Assembly (NCBI GenBank): GCA_011620345.1
Contig: WOZJ01000057.1
Location: forward strand, 1 to 64,000
DNA from: Nitrospirota bacterium
GTDB lineage: Bacteria; UBA2233
DNA length: 64,000 bases
Direction: 5' to 3'
In this document: piece by piece, positions 34,776 through 42,528 of the stretch
Layout: the number at the start of each line of letters is the position of its first letter
Numbering within the stretch: the stretch's first letter is position 1
The notes under the pieces: model-generated
Databases searched by the model: none
Told to the model about the DNA's origin: nothing
The model's input: only the letters and a program-made list of their open reading frames with translations
Translations under genes and position numbers: made by a program

Positions 34776-35780
34776 ATGGTTACTTTTGTTCAGCCCGGAA
34801 CCTCCGTGGCCGCCGTGATGATCGTAAACGAGCGTGCGAAAGGGACGATCGAGCGCCCAAAAACACTTCGGGCGGTCATTGAGGCGCTCCCTGGATGTAG
34901 GGTGTTCTCGACGTGGTCGGCCGCTGCACTCGAGGGGATTACGCAGTTTTGCCTTGAGCAAGACGTCGGAGTCGTCGTGCTCTACGGTGGGGACGGGACG
35001 CTGAGCTGTGCGCTTACCCGCTTTTTTTTGGCCTATCGCGAGGCCAAGCGGCCGCTACCCGTGTTTGCCCCGCTCATGGCGGGCACGATGAATACGGTGG
35101 TGAAGGGGTTGGGTCTCAAGGGGAGCGTCGTTACGCTCGCAAAAAAGCTCAAGGAAGCGCTCGTAGATAGGGGATCGCTTCCTGTTACCGAGCACGAGCC
35201 GCTCGTCGTGGAGGGGGCGGAAGAAACGCTAAGGGTAGGGTTTTTAGGGGGAGTTGGCTTACCCGCTTCCTTCCTTGGCCACTATTACGCCTTGGGAGCC
35301 AAGGGGCCCGTAGACGGGCTTCGAACGGCCCTACAATTGATCGGGTCCGTGATGATCCGAGGGGAGTTTGCCAAACGGCTTCTTGCCCCTTTGCCTCTAG
35401 AAATCTTGGTGAACGAGGACAGGCTCGAGCTTGGCCCTGTTTGTGCATGCTTGTTCGGCAAGGTCAAAAGCGTCGGAATTAAGGCAAAGCCACTGTATTT
35501 CGCGCCGCCGCCTAGCGGGTCGATTGCCTATGTTGCAACCGACTTTAGGCCAATGAGGCTCTTGTCTAAAATAATCCCGGTGTTCATGGGCAAGAGGCTT
35601 GGAGCTCCCGGATTTTGCGAGGGCTCGGCCGTACGGATCGAGCTTTTAAGCGAGTCCTTAAAAGAGCTCGAGGTCATGGTAGACGGGGACGTTATTTTGG
35701 CAAAAACGCCCCTTTGCGTTCGTCCCGGCCCATCGGTTCGCCTCTTTGACCCCTTCTCTTCCAAGAAGGAGCCTCTCTAA
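34776..35780 (+). CDS. Diacylglycerol kinase-like lipid kinase (DAGK catalytic domain)
   Basis: About 334 residues. The N-terminal nucleotide domain has VVLYGGDGTLSCALTRFF, the GGDGT signature of DAGK/sphingosine/YegS-type kinases, followed by PLMAGTMNTVVKGLG. The C-terminal beta-sandwich half ends EVMVDGDVILAKTP, as in YegS-like kinases. The substrate is unknown; diacylglycerol or another hydroxylated lipid is likely. NAD kinases share the GGDGT motif but not this architecture. The ATG at 34776 is preceded by GAGGGTGGGG; GTG 34773 is adjacent. Last gene of the plus-strand run, converging on hemG. Confidence 0.8.
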   Translation: MVTFVQPGTSVAAVMIVNERAKGTIERPKTLRAVIEALPGCRVFSTWSAAALEGITQFCLEQDVGVVVLYGGDGTLSCALTRFFLAYREAKRPLPVFAPLMAGTMNTVVKGLGLKGSVVTLAKKLKEALVDRGSLPVTEHEPLVVEGAEETLRVGFLGGVGLPASFLGHYYALGAKGPVDGLRTALQLIGSVMIRGEFAKRLLAPLPLEILVNEDRLELGPVCACLFGKVKSVGIKAKPLYFAPPPSGSIAYVATDFRPMRLLSKIIPVFMGKRLGAPGFCEGSAVRIELLSESLKELEVMVDGDVILAKTPLCVRPGPSVRLFDPFSSKKEPL

Positions 35781-35877
35781 GGCTTATTTGGAGGGTTTCT
35801 TCTCTAGCCTTTTCAGGCAACAAAAAGGCGACCTTGCAAGGCGTCCCATGTCGCCAAAAGAAGGTGCAGCATTGCGC

Positions 35878-37257
35878 CTAAACGGGCCGAGATGAGATTT
35901 GTCGCAGTATTTTCGCAGAAAGGTCCACGGCATTGGCAAGGCAGTCTCCCAAAGCGATCCCGCCCCTGTAGTTCGCAAGGAAGTGTAGCCCTGGAAGGCT
36001 GTGTTCGAGCGCTTCGATTGCCTTGATCATTTCTCCATGTCCGAGCGTGTACTGCGGGATGGCCCGCTCGATCTTGCCGACATGAGCAAAGGTAGGTTCT
36101 TCTTTAATACGCAGGATGTCCGAGACCTCTTTATGGGCAAGGTCGGCTAGCCCGTTTGCTTCCAAAAGGGCCAGGCTTGGGGCCCGCATTCCGCCGACAA
36201 ACGTCGTCAGGAGCGCAAACCCCTCGGACGCACGGCCTGGGAGGAACGAAGAGCTAAAGAGCGCGCCAAGAATGCTTCGGCCTTCACGCTTTGGAATCAG
36301 GAATCCAAAGCCCTCCGGCGACCGCTCGAATGCATTGAGCCTGTAGCCGAGCGCGACTTGGGCGACAGGCGGGTAAAGGATGGCTTGGAGTTTTTGGGCG
36401 AGCGAAGCGTTTAACCCTCTCAAGAGCCGCGAAGCCTCGTAGGCGGGAACGGAAAGAACGAGCCTTTTGGAGGCAATCGTCTGCTCGACCCCTTGTTGAC
36501 GAAAGCTTACCTCAAACCCATCTCGAAGGGGCCTTAAGCCGTGGGCTGCAGCCTTCAAGACGAGCCTATTTCCGAGGCTGCTTGCAAGCGCCAAAGGAAG
36601 CTCCACCATTCCCCCTAGGAACGAAAAGAGCCTTGCCTTTACTTTGGCCACGTCGGGGCGCTTTTTTCGTTCCCGTGCTCCCAAGAAGGTGCCCAGCATC
36701 AGCCCCCCGTAGCGCTCCTCCAGCCCGTAAAGCTTTGGAAACGCCCCTCTTACACTCAATGTTTCCGGGTCGCCCGCGTACACGCCGGATACGAACGGGT
36801 CGATCGCGTAATCCAAGAACTCTTGCCCGAGCCTTCTTTTGACGAACTCTGCGAGCGTCTCCTCTTGCGCGGCCCTTCCGTGAAATGGTTCGAGGGCAAC
36901 CCCAATCTTGGCTTTGGCTGAGAACAAGGGCGTTTTAAGGAACGCCATAAGCGACATCGGCAGCTCGATGAGTCTTCCGTCCTTTAGGATGAAGCGGTGG
37001 TTTGCTGTTTCAGAAGCGAAGGCAAGCCGCTCTTGAAGCCCGAGCGATTGGAAGAGGTCAAGATGGGCCTGTTGCGTGAGGAGCGCGGTGTTGGGCCCGT
37101 GCTCGATCAAAAACCCTTCTTTTCGCTCGCTCCAAATCGTGCCCCCAGGTCTTGAACTCGCCTCGAGGATGCAAACATTCACGCCTTCTTGCGAAAGGCT
37201 GTAGCCCAGCGTCAGCCCGGAGATTCCTCCGCCAAGGATTAGGACGTCATGCTGCAT
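35878..37257 (-). CDS. hemG: Protoporphyrinogen oxidase (HemG/HemY FAD type)
   Basis: FAD flavoprotein that oxidises protoporphyrinogen IX (or coproporphyrinogen III) by six electrons, normally with O2. 459 residues from the ATG at 37257. FAD loop VLILGGGISGLTLGYSLS at the N-terminus; VCILEASSRPGGTIWSER follows. FVSGVYAGDPETLSVRGAFP and GLEERYGGLMLG are typical of the PPOX family. The C-terminus LPGLHFLANYRGGIALGDCL holds the second FAD contact. It overlaps hemH by 11 bases at the end of the hem operon. This is the oxygen-dependent type, not the E. coli flavodoxin-like HemG. Confidence 0.92.
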   Translation of the reverse strand: MQHDVLILGGGISGLTLGYSLSQEGVNVCILEASSRPGGTIWSERKEGFLIEHGPNTALLTQQAHLDLFQSLGLQERLAFASETANHRFILKDGRLIELPMSLMAFLKTPLFSAKAKIGVALEPFHGRAAQEETLAEFVKRRLGQEFLDYAIDPFVSGVYAGDPETLSVRGAFPKLYGLEERYGGLMLGTFLGARERKKRPDVAKVKARLFSFLGGMVELPLALASSLGNRLVLKAAAHGLRPLRDGFEVSFRQQGVEQTIASKRLVLSVPAYEASRLLRGLNASLAQKLQAILYPPVAQVALGYRLNAFERSPEGFGFLIPKREGRSILGALFSSSFLPGRASEGFALLTTFVGGMRAPSLALLEANGLADLAHKEVSDILRIKEEPTFAHVGKIERAIPQYTLGHGEMIKAIEALEHSLPGLHFLANYRGGIALGDCLANAVDLSAKILRQISSRPV

Positions 37258-38245
37258 CTTCGAGCGCCTTAATGGTGAGCTTTGCAAGCGCCAAGATGAA
37301 CGAAGGCGAGTTGTTGAGCCCTTGGGCCACGCGGAAATTGGGAATGCCAGCCCTAAGGGCCTCTTTCTTTAGCTGGATGCCAAGCTCGTAGAGCGTTTCC
37401 ATGTGGTCGGATACGAAGCTCACGGGGACGACGAGCACGCTTTTAACGCCTTCTTGCCCAAGCTTTCGAACCGTTTCGATCGTCGAGGGCGCAAGCCAGC
37501 GCACGGGCCCCACCTTACTTTGAAAGGAAAGGCGGATATGCGCTCGCTCAAGGAAGCTTGCATCCATAGGCCCTTTTTCTTGGAGCGCCTTCAACACGGC
37601 CTCCATCGTGCGCTTGACCTCGCTTGGGTACGGGTCTCCTTTTTTGACGAAGCTCAAAGGAACGCCGTGTGCGCTGAAAACGAGCCCGAAGCGTTCTGGC
37701 GTGGACGGGGGGAGTGTTTCAAGGGCCTCCTGGATGCGTAGACGATGGGCCTCGATGAAGTCTTCTTGGGTTGGATAGTTTCGGATGACATGCACAGCCT
37801 TTGGCTTAAACTCAAGCCTGTCTTTTTGGCGTTCGACCTCTTTGAGGCTCGAATAGGTCGTCGTGAGCGAATACTGGGGATACAAGGGAAGAAGGAGGAT
37901 CGTATCGACCCCGTCTTTCATCGCTTGCAGAAGCGCATCGGCAATCGTAGGGGGGCTGTAGCGCATGCCGATGTAGACGTTTGCGTGAAGCTCTGAAGGT
38001 AGGGCAGCCTTCAAAAGGTCGGCCTGGGTTTGGGTGGTAGCGCCAAGGGGCGAGCCTCCTCCTATTGCCCTATACTGGGGCCTGTCTTGGATTGCACGCA
38101 CCCTCGCGATCGGAGGGGCCAGAAAAGCCCGGAAAAACCAAGGGAATAGGTCGCGGTCGGAAAAGAGCGCCCTCAAGAACGGTCGAATATCGTTCAGCGT
38201 AGCCGGTGCCCCAAGGTTCAACAGGACAACGCCCAGCTTTGCCAT
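37247..38245 (-). CDS. hemH: Ferrochelatase
   Basis: Inserts Fe2+ into protoporphyrin IX. 332 residues. Family blocks are LGVVLLNLGAPATLNDIRPF, AIGGGSPLGATTQTQADLL, MRYSPPTIADAL, LLLPLYPQYSLTTTYSSLKE and the catalytic His in FGLVFSAHGVPLSFV. A C-terminal Glu region, VPVSFVSDHMETLYEL, matches. The ATG at 38245 shares bases with the hemN stop (TGATG), so translation is coupled. It lies between hemN and hemG. Confidence 0.96.
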   Translation of the reverse strand: MAKLGVVLLNLGAPATLNDIRPFLRALFSDRDLFPWFFRAFLAPPIARVRAIQDRPQYRAIGGGSPLGATTQTQADLLKAALPSELHANVYIGMRYSPPTIADALLQAMKDGVDTILLLPLYPQYSLTTTYSSLKEVERQKDRLEFKPKAVHVIRNYPTQEDFIEAHRLRIQEALETLPPSTPERFGLVFSAHGVPLSFVKKGDPYPSEVKRTMEAVLKALQEKGPMDASFLERAHIRLSFQSKVGPVRWLAPSTIETVRKLGQEGVKSVLVVPVSFVSDHMETLYELGIQLKKEALRAGIPNFRVAQGLNNSPSFILALAKLTIKALEDAA

Positions 38246-39633
38246 CAAACGGTCCTTGAAAAGACGGGTTTTTCCTTCAGGAGCCTTTCTAGGTAAGCGT
38301 CAAAGCACATCGCCACGTTGCGAACGATCAGCCTGCCTAACGGGTGAACGACGATCCTGTCGTCACGGAGTTCGATCAGCCCCTCCTTTTCGAAAGGGGC
38401 GAGCTTATCGAGCGCCTCGGCAAAGTAGGTGTCGAACACGATTCCGAAACGTCGCTCGATTTCTTGCTTATCAAGGTTCATCGTGCACATCAGACGCATG
38501 ATTGTGAAGCGCCGGATCTCGTCGTCCCGGTTCAGGGTGTAGCCTACGATTGTGGCGAGCTTCCCGTCCAAAACCATCGATTCATACCCGGAAATATTTT
38601 TTTCGTTCTGGGCATAGACGTTGCCGAACTGGCTGATCGAAGACATGCCGAAGGCGTACAGGTCTGCGTGTGCCTTGGTGGAGTAGCCTTGAAAATTCCG
38701 GTGCAGGTCCCCTTTGGTTTGCGCGACGGCGAGCTCGTCTCCTGGCTTTGCGAAGTGGTCCATCCCGATGTAGACGTAGCCCGCCTTAGAGAGCGTCTCG
38801 ATCGCGAGTTTAAGGAGCGCAAACTTTGTGTCCAAGCTCGGAAGGGATTCTTTTGGGATGACCCGCTGGTGAGGCTTGAGCCAGGGGACGTAGGCGAAGT
38901 TGAAAACGGCGATCCTGTCTGGGGCAAGCTCGATCACCTTATTAAGCGTGTCTTCAAACGTCTCAGGCTTCTGGAAGGGCAGTCCGTAGATCAAGTCCAC
39001 GTTGATGCTATGGAATCCGAGTTCCCGGCTCCAGTCGATCGCCTGTTTTGTGATGTTCAAAGGCTGGATACGGTTGACGGCCCGCTGGACCTCCTCGTCA
39101 AAATCCTGGATTCCCATGCTCACGCGGTTGAACCCTGTTTCGCGAAACGCTCTCATGTGTTCACGCGTAAGCCCCCTAGGGTCGATCTCAACGCCAAGCT
39201 CGGCATCGGGCGTGAAGCTGAAGCGCTCGTAGACGGATTCCATCAACTTATGAATCTGATCGGGGCTTAAATACGAGGGTGTTCCCCCGCCCAGATGGAG
39301 CTGGCAGACCTTCCTTTTGTTCGAAAGCAAGGAGTGAACGAGCGTGAGCTCCGCCTTGAGCGCTTCCAAGTAGTGCTCGATCTTGCCTAAATCCCTCGTG
39401 ACGAGCATCGTGCAGCCGCAGAAGTAACAGAGCGTATCGCAAAAAGGGATGTGGAAGTAAAGAGAAATGTCGCCCTCGGGGTTCTCTTGGTTGTTCTTGA
39501 GAATCGCGCGCTTGAACGCTTCCGGCCCAAAATCCGGGCTGAAGGCCGGCGCTGTCGGGTAGCTCGTGTAGCGAGGGCCAGGGGTATCGTAGCGCTTGAG
39601 AAACGCGACATCGAGAGTTTCCAGTTCTTTCAT
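38245..39633 (-). CDS. hemN: Oxygen-independent coproporphyrinogen III oxidase
   Basis: Radical-SAM enzyme that decarboxylates two propionates of coproporphyrinogen III without O2. 462 residues. The cluster motif is FCDTLCYFCGC (Cys-x3-Cys-x2-Cys-x-Cys), the pattern of true HemN rather than HemW. RYTSYPTAPAFSPDF near the N-terminus and LHLGGGTPSYLSPDQIHKLM follow. MSSISQFGNVYAQNEKNIS and YTLNRDDEIRRFTIMRLMC are specific to HemN. It is 6 bases downstream of hemE and overlaps hemH. Confidence 0.97.
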   Translation of the reverse strand: MKELETLDVAFLKRYDTPGPRYTSYPTAPAFSPDFGPEAFKRAILKNNQENPEGDISLYFHIPFCDTLCYFCGCTMLVTRDLGKIEHYLEALKAELTLVHSLLSNKRKVCQLHLGGGTPSYLSPDQIHKLMESVYERFSFTPDAELGVEIDPRGLTREHMRAFRETGFNRVSMGIQDFDEEVQRAVNRIQPLNITKQAIDWSRELGFHSINVDLIYGLPFQKPETFEDTLNKVIELAPDRIAVFNFAYVPWLKPHQRVIPKESLPSLDTKFALLKLAIETLSKAGYVYIGMDHFAKPGDELAVAQTKGDLHRNFQGYSTKAHADLYAFGMSSISQFGNVYAQNEKNISGYESMVLDGKLATIVGYTLNRDDEIRRFTIMRLMCTMNLDKQEIERRFGIVFDTYFAEALDKLAPFEKEGLIELRDDRIVVHPLGRLIVRNVAMCFDAYLERLLKEKPVFSRTV

Positions 39634-39639
39634 GGCTCC

Positions 39640-40689
39640 CTAAAGGTGTCTTTGGGTGGCTTCTTTGACGAAGGAGACAAGGAACCTTGCATTGTCCACG
39701 GGCGTTTGAGGGAGCACGCCGTGGCCTAGGTTGAACACGTAGCCCGGCCTGTTGTTTACCTTGCTTAAGATTCTGCCGGTCTCTTTGCGGATTGCCTCCT
39801 TGCTGGCGAGCAGCACGCAAGGGTCGAGGTTTCCTTGTATGGCTAGCCTCTTGGGTATGTTAGGAATTGCCCAGCCCAAATCTAGCGTCCAATCGAGGCT
39901 CACGCCGTCTACGGGAACGCTTGCGATCTCTTCCAGGCTCGAAGCGCAGCCCTTGAAGAACCACACGATCGGCACGCGCCCGCCCAGGCGCTCTTTGAGC
40001 CTGCGTATTACCTCGTACACATAAGGAAGGTCGAAAGCCAGGAAGGCGTCTTTAGAGAGCGTTTCCGACCACGTATCGAACAACTGGATCACATCCACGC
40101 CGGCCTGTGCCTTGGCCTCGAGGTAGGTACAGACCGCATCGGTAAGCTTCTCCAAGAGCCTGTGGGAAAGCTCAGGATCGCCGTATAGCAGCGATTTGGC
40201 CTTTGGGAAGCCTTTTTTGGCGTTTCCCTCGACCATGTAGGCCATGAGCGTCCAGGGCGTGGCCGAGAACCCTATCAGCGGCACCCTGCCTTCGAGCCTT
40301 TCCTTCGTGAGCCGGACCGCCTCGAGCACGTAGCCAAGCCGCTGCTCTATTCCGGAGACCTCGAGTGCTTCGATGTCGCCTGCGTTCGAAAGTCCTTTGC
40401 CCAAGCTCGGGCCGATTTCTTCATTCATGGAAAGCGGCATTCCCATCGCTTCGGGAACGACGAGGATGTCGCTAAAAAGGATGGCCGCATCGACACCAAG
40501 AATGTCAACGGGCTGAATCGTAACCTCGGCCGCGATCTCTGGCGTTTTGACCATCGTAAGGAAGTCGTAGCGGCTTCGGATGGCACGGTATTCGGGCAGG
40601 AAACGGCCGGCTTGCCGCATCATCCACACGGGTGCGCGCTCGGTCGGCTCTCCTTTAAATGCTTGAAGCAGCAAATCGTTCTTGAGCAT
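39640..40689 (-). CDS. hemE: Uroporphyrinogen decarboxylase
   Basis: Converts uroporphyrinogen III to coproporphyrinogen III, the first dedicated heme step. 349 residues. The signature APVWMMRQAGRFLPEY lies near residue 20. Other blocks are ILFSDILVVPEAMG, GFSATPWTLMAYMVEG, DVIQLFDTWSETLS and VSLDWTLDLGWAI. The ATG at 40689 has AAGGCG about 9 bases upstream; an in-frame TTG at 40695 is less likely. It is the first gene of hemE-hemN-hemH-hemG and is divergent from ispH across 72 bases. Confidence 0.97.
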   Translation of the reverse strand: MLKNDLLLQAFKGEPTERAPVWMMRQAGRFLPEYRAIRSRYDFLTMVKTPEIAAEVTIQPVDILGVDAAILFSDILVVPEAMGMPLSMNEEIGPSLGKGLSNAGDIEALEVSGIEQRLGYVLEAVRLTKERLEGRVPLIGFSATPWTLMAYMVEGNAKKGFPKAKSLLYGDPELSHRLLEKLTDAVCTYLEAKAQAGVDVIQLFDTWSETLSKDAFLAFDLPYVYEVIRRLKERLGGRVPIVWFFKGCASSLEEIASVPVDGVSLDWTLDLGWAIPNIPKRLAIQGNLDPCVLLASKEAIRKETGRILSKVNNRPGYVFNLGHGVLPQTPVDNARFLVSFVKEATQRHL

Positions 40690-40761
40690 GGACAAGGTCG
40701 CCTTTTTTGGCTGGTTCGCGTAAGCTTAAAGATACCATACTTGTCTGGCGGGGGAAAAACG

Positions 40762-41685
40762 ATGAGGGTCGAACGGGTTATCCTTGTACGTCCGAGGGGG
40801 TTTTGCGCGGGCGTCGAGAGGGCGCTCGCCATTCTGGAAGTCTTGCTTGAGCGTGTTCCCGAACCCATTTACGTCTTCCATGAGATCGTCCACAACAGCG
40901 TGCTCATCGAGGGGTTCAAGCGTAGGGGCGTGCAATTCGTGAACGACCTTAAAGAGGTGCCCGAAGGGGCGGTATGCGTCTTCTCCGCCCACGGGGTATC
41001 TCCGGAGATCGAGCGGATGGCTAAAGCCCGGAATCTTCGAGTGTTCGATGCTACCTGCCCTCTCGTGACAAAGGTGCACGAGGAGGCTCGGTTGTTTGCC
41101 ATAAGAGGCCTCCGTGTGGTGCTTATCGGCCATAAGGGCCACGAGGAGGTCGAAGGTACAATGGGGCACGCCCCCATGTTCTTGGTCAGTACCGCCAAAG
41201 ATGTCCAGGCGCTCCCGATAAGCCCGGATGAACGCGTGGCGTATTTGACGCAAACCACGCTCAGCCTGGGCGATACGGCCAAGGTTGTGGAAGCCCTTAA
41301 GGCGCGGTTCCCAAACCTCATGGGACCCAAAAAAGAAGATATTTGCTATGCTACATACAACAGACAAATGGCCGTGCAAGCGCTCGCTAGGGTTACGGAT
41401 GTCGTGTTCGTCGTGGGCTCAAAAAACTCCTCGAACTCGCAAAGGCTGGGCGAGGTGGCCAGGGCGGAGGGTGTTCCCGCTTACGTCGTGGATGGGGCCG
41501 AGCACATCGAGCCTTGGATGTTCGAACGGGCCAAGGCAATCGGCGTGACGGCCGGAGCCTCGGCCCCGGAAACGCTGGTTTCCGGTATCGTGAAGCACTT
41601 CGAGGACCTTGGCGCCGAGCGTATCGAAGAACTTGGCGTTGCCGAAGAGTCTATGACCTTCAGGCTACCCAAGATGCCCGCTTAG
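40762..41685 (+). CDS. ispH: 4-hydroxy-3-methylbut-2-enyl diphosphate reductase
   Basis: Last step of the MEP isoprenoid pathway, giving IPP and DMAPP, with a 4Fe-4S cluster. 307 residues from the ATG at 40762 after GGCGGGGG. Three cluster Cys lie in RPRGFCAGVERAL, VFDATCPLVTKVH and ICYATYNRQMAV. The substrate His pairs are in VFHEIVHN and VLIGHKGHEEV. SKNSSNSQRLGEVA is the Ser-x-Asn substrate loop. The frame is open upstream through the hemE promoter, but only this start fits homologues. It is a single gene. Confidence 0.97.
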   Translation: MRVERVILVRPRGFCAGVERALAILEVLLERVPEPIYVFHEIVHNSVLIEGFKRRGVQFVNDLKEVPEGAVCVFSAHGVSPEIERMAKARNLRVFDATCPLVTKVHEEARLFAIRGLRVVLIGHKGHEEVEGTMGHAPMFLVSTAKDVQALPISPDERVAYLTQTTLSLGDTAKVVEALKARFPNLMGPKKEDICYATYNRQMAVQALARVTDVVFVVGSKNSSNSQRLGEVARAEGVPAYVVDGAEHIEPWMFERAKAIGVTAGASAPETLVSGIVKHFEDLGAERIEELGVAEESMTFRLPKMPA

Positions 41686-41768
41686 GCGTTTCGGGGCTAG
41701 TCTTTGCCAAGGTTTTTAATCGGCCGTTGCAACTCTTGAGGTGCTATTGGCATGCAGATTGCTAAGGT

Positions 41769-42419
41769 TTATCGTTCCGTGAGCTCAATCTCTCTACCCT
41801 TCACCTTCACCATTCCCTCCTCTTCGAGCTTTTTAAAGAGCCTCGAGAGGGTTTCCGGCGTTGTACCCAGAAGCAGGGCAATGTCGTGCTTGGGTGCAGG
41901 CAGTCGGATACGGTTTGAGGCCCGCCTGTCGGAAAGATCCTTGAGGTAGGCCAAGAGCCGATGCTTGACCTCCGGGGTGGCCAGGTTCTCCATGGTCCTT
42001 AAAAACCCCTGGATTCGGGCAGTAAGCGCGGCGATGATCTTGAGGCAGAGCTTCGGGTCTTTGGCAAGGAGCACTTCGAAGGTGTTTGCGTGAATGGTGA
42101 GAAGCTCCAAGGGTTCGAGAGCCTGGGCGCTGACCGGATAACGCCCTCCCAAAAAAGGCAGGAGTTCCGCGAAGACCTCGTTTTCCCTGACAAAGTGAAC
42201 CACGAACTCGCTGCCGTCCTGGCGCGTTCGAAACAGCCTTACGCTCCCTTCGAGCATGAAGTAGATGTCTGAGCCAGGCTGCCCCTCCACGAAGAGGATC
42301 GCTTTCTTTGGCACGTTCTTTATCGAACTCGCATGCTCCAAGACAGCCAGTAGCTCTTTATCCTGACTCCCTAGAAACCCGCCAAGAAATCTTTTGATTG
42401 CCTCATCTTTTTTCTGCAT
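41769..42419 (-). CDS. Crp/Fnr-family transcriptional regulator (FNR/DNR-like recognition helix)
   Basis: A cyclic-nucleotide-fold sensor domain (about residues 15-130) is followed by a dimer helix and a winged helix. The recognition helix has ETLSR, the same E--SR pattern with which FNR contacts TTGAT half-sites. The protein lacks the N-terminal Cys cluster of FNR, so it cannot hold that 4Fe-4S cluster; heme-based NO sensing as in DNR/HcpR-like proteins is a possibility. I prefer the ATG at 42419, giving 216 residues. The upstream ATG at 42452 would place an FNR box inside the coding sequence, and neither start has a good ribosome site. It is divergent from the octaheme cytochrome gene and is probably its regulator and autoregulated. 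Confidence 0.88.
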   Translation of the reverse strand: MQKKDEAIKRFLGGFLGSQDKELLAVLEHASSIKNVPKKAILFVEGQPGSDIYFMLEGSVRLFRTRQDGSEFVVHFVRENEVFAELLPFLGGRYPVSAQALEPLELLTIHANTFEVLLAKDPKLCLKIIAALTARIQGFLRTMENLATPEVKHRLLAYLKDLSDRRASNRIRLPAPKHDIALLLGTTPETLSRLFKKLEEEGMVKVKGREIELTER

Positions 42420-42425
42420 GATTTC

Positions 42426-42439
42426 TTGACGTATATCAA
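42426..42439. promoter_or_regulatory. FNR/DNR-type operator
   Basis: TTGAC-GTAT-ATCAA, one mismatch from the FNR consensus TTGAT-N4-ATCAA. It lies between the divergent regulator and octaheme cytochrome genes, centred at about 42432.5 and about 96 bases before the cytochrome ATG. With the centre at -41.5 (class II activation) transcription would start near 42474. A second imperfect palindrome, GCATGGAATATGC, follows at 42449-42461. Confidence 0.75.
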
Positions 42440-42528
42440 TTTTTTTATGCATGGAATATGCTTACGTAGTTACAAGATGACAAAAGCCTGCGTTCTTTAT
42501 CCTAGCCTATAACCAAGGAGGGATGCCA

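Noticed and set aside
35815..35860. Possible terminator between the lipid kinase gene and hemG
   Set aside because: GGCGAC...GTCGCC gives only 6 pairs with a 17-base loop and no T-run; too weak to annotate.
38344..39270. A 308-codon open frame on the plus strand
   Set aside because: Antisense to hemN, whose motifs are all conserved; no plausible product.
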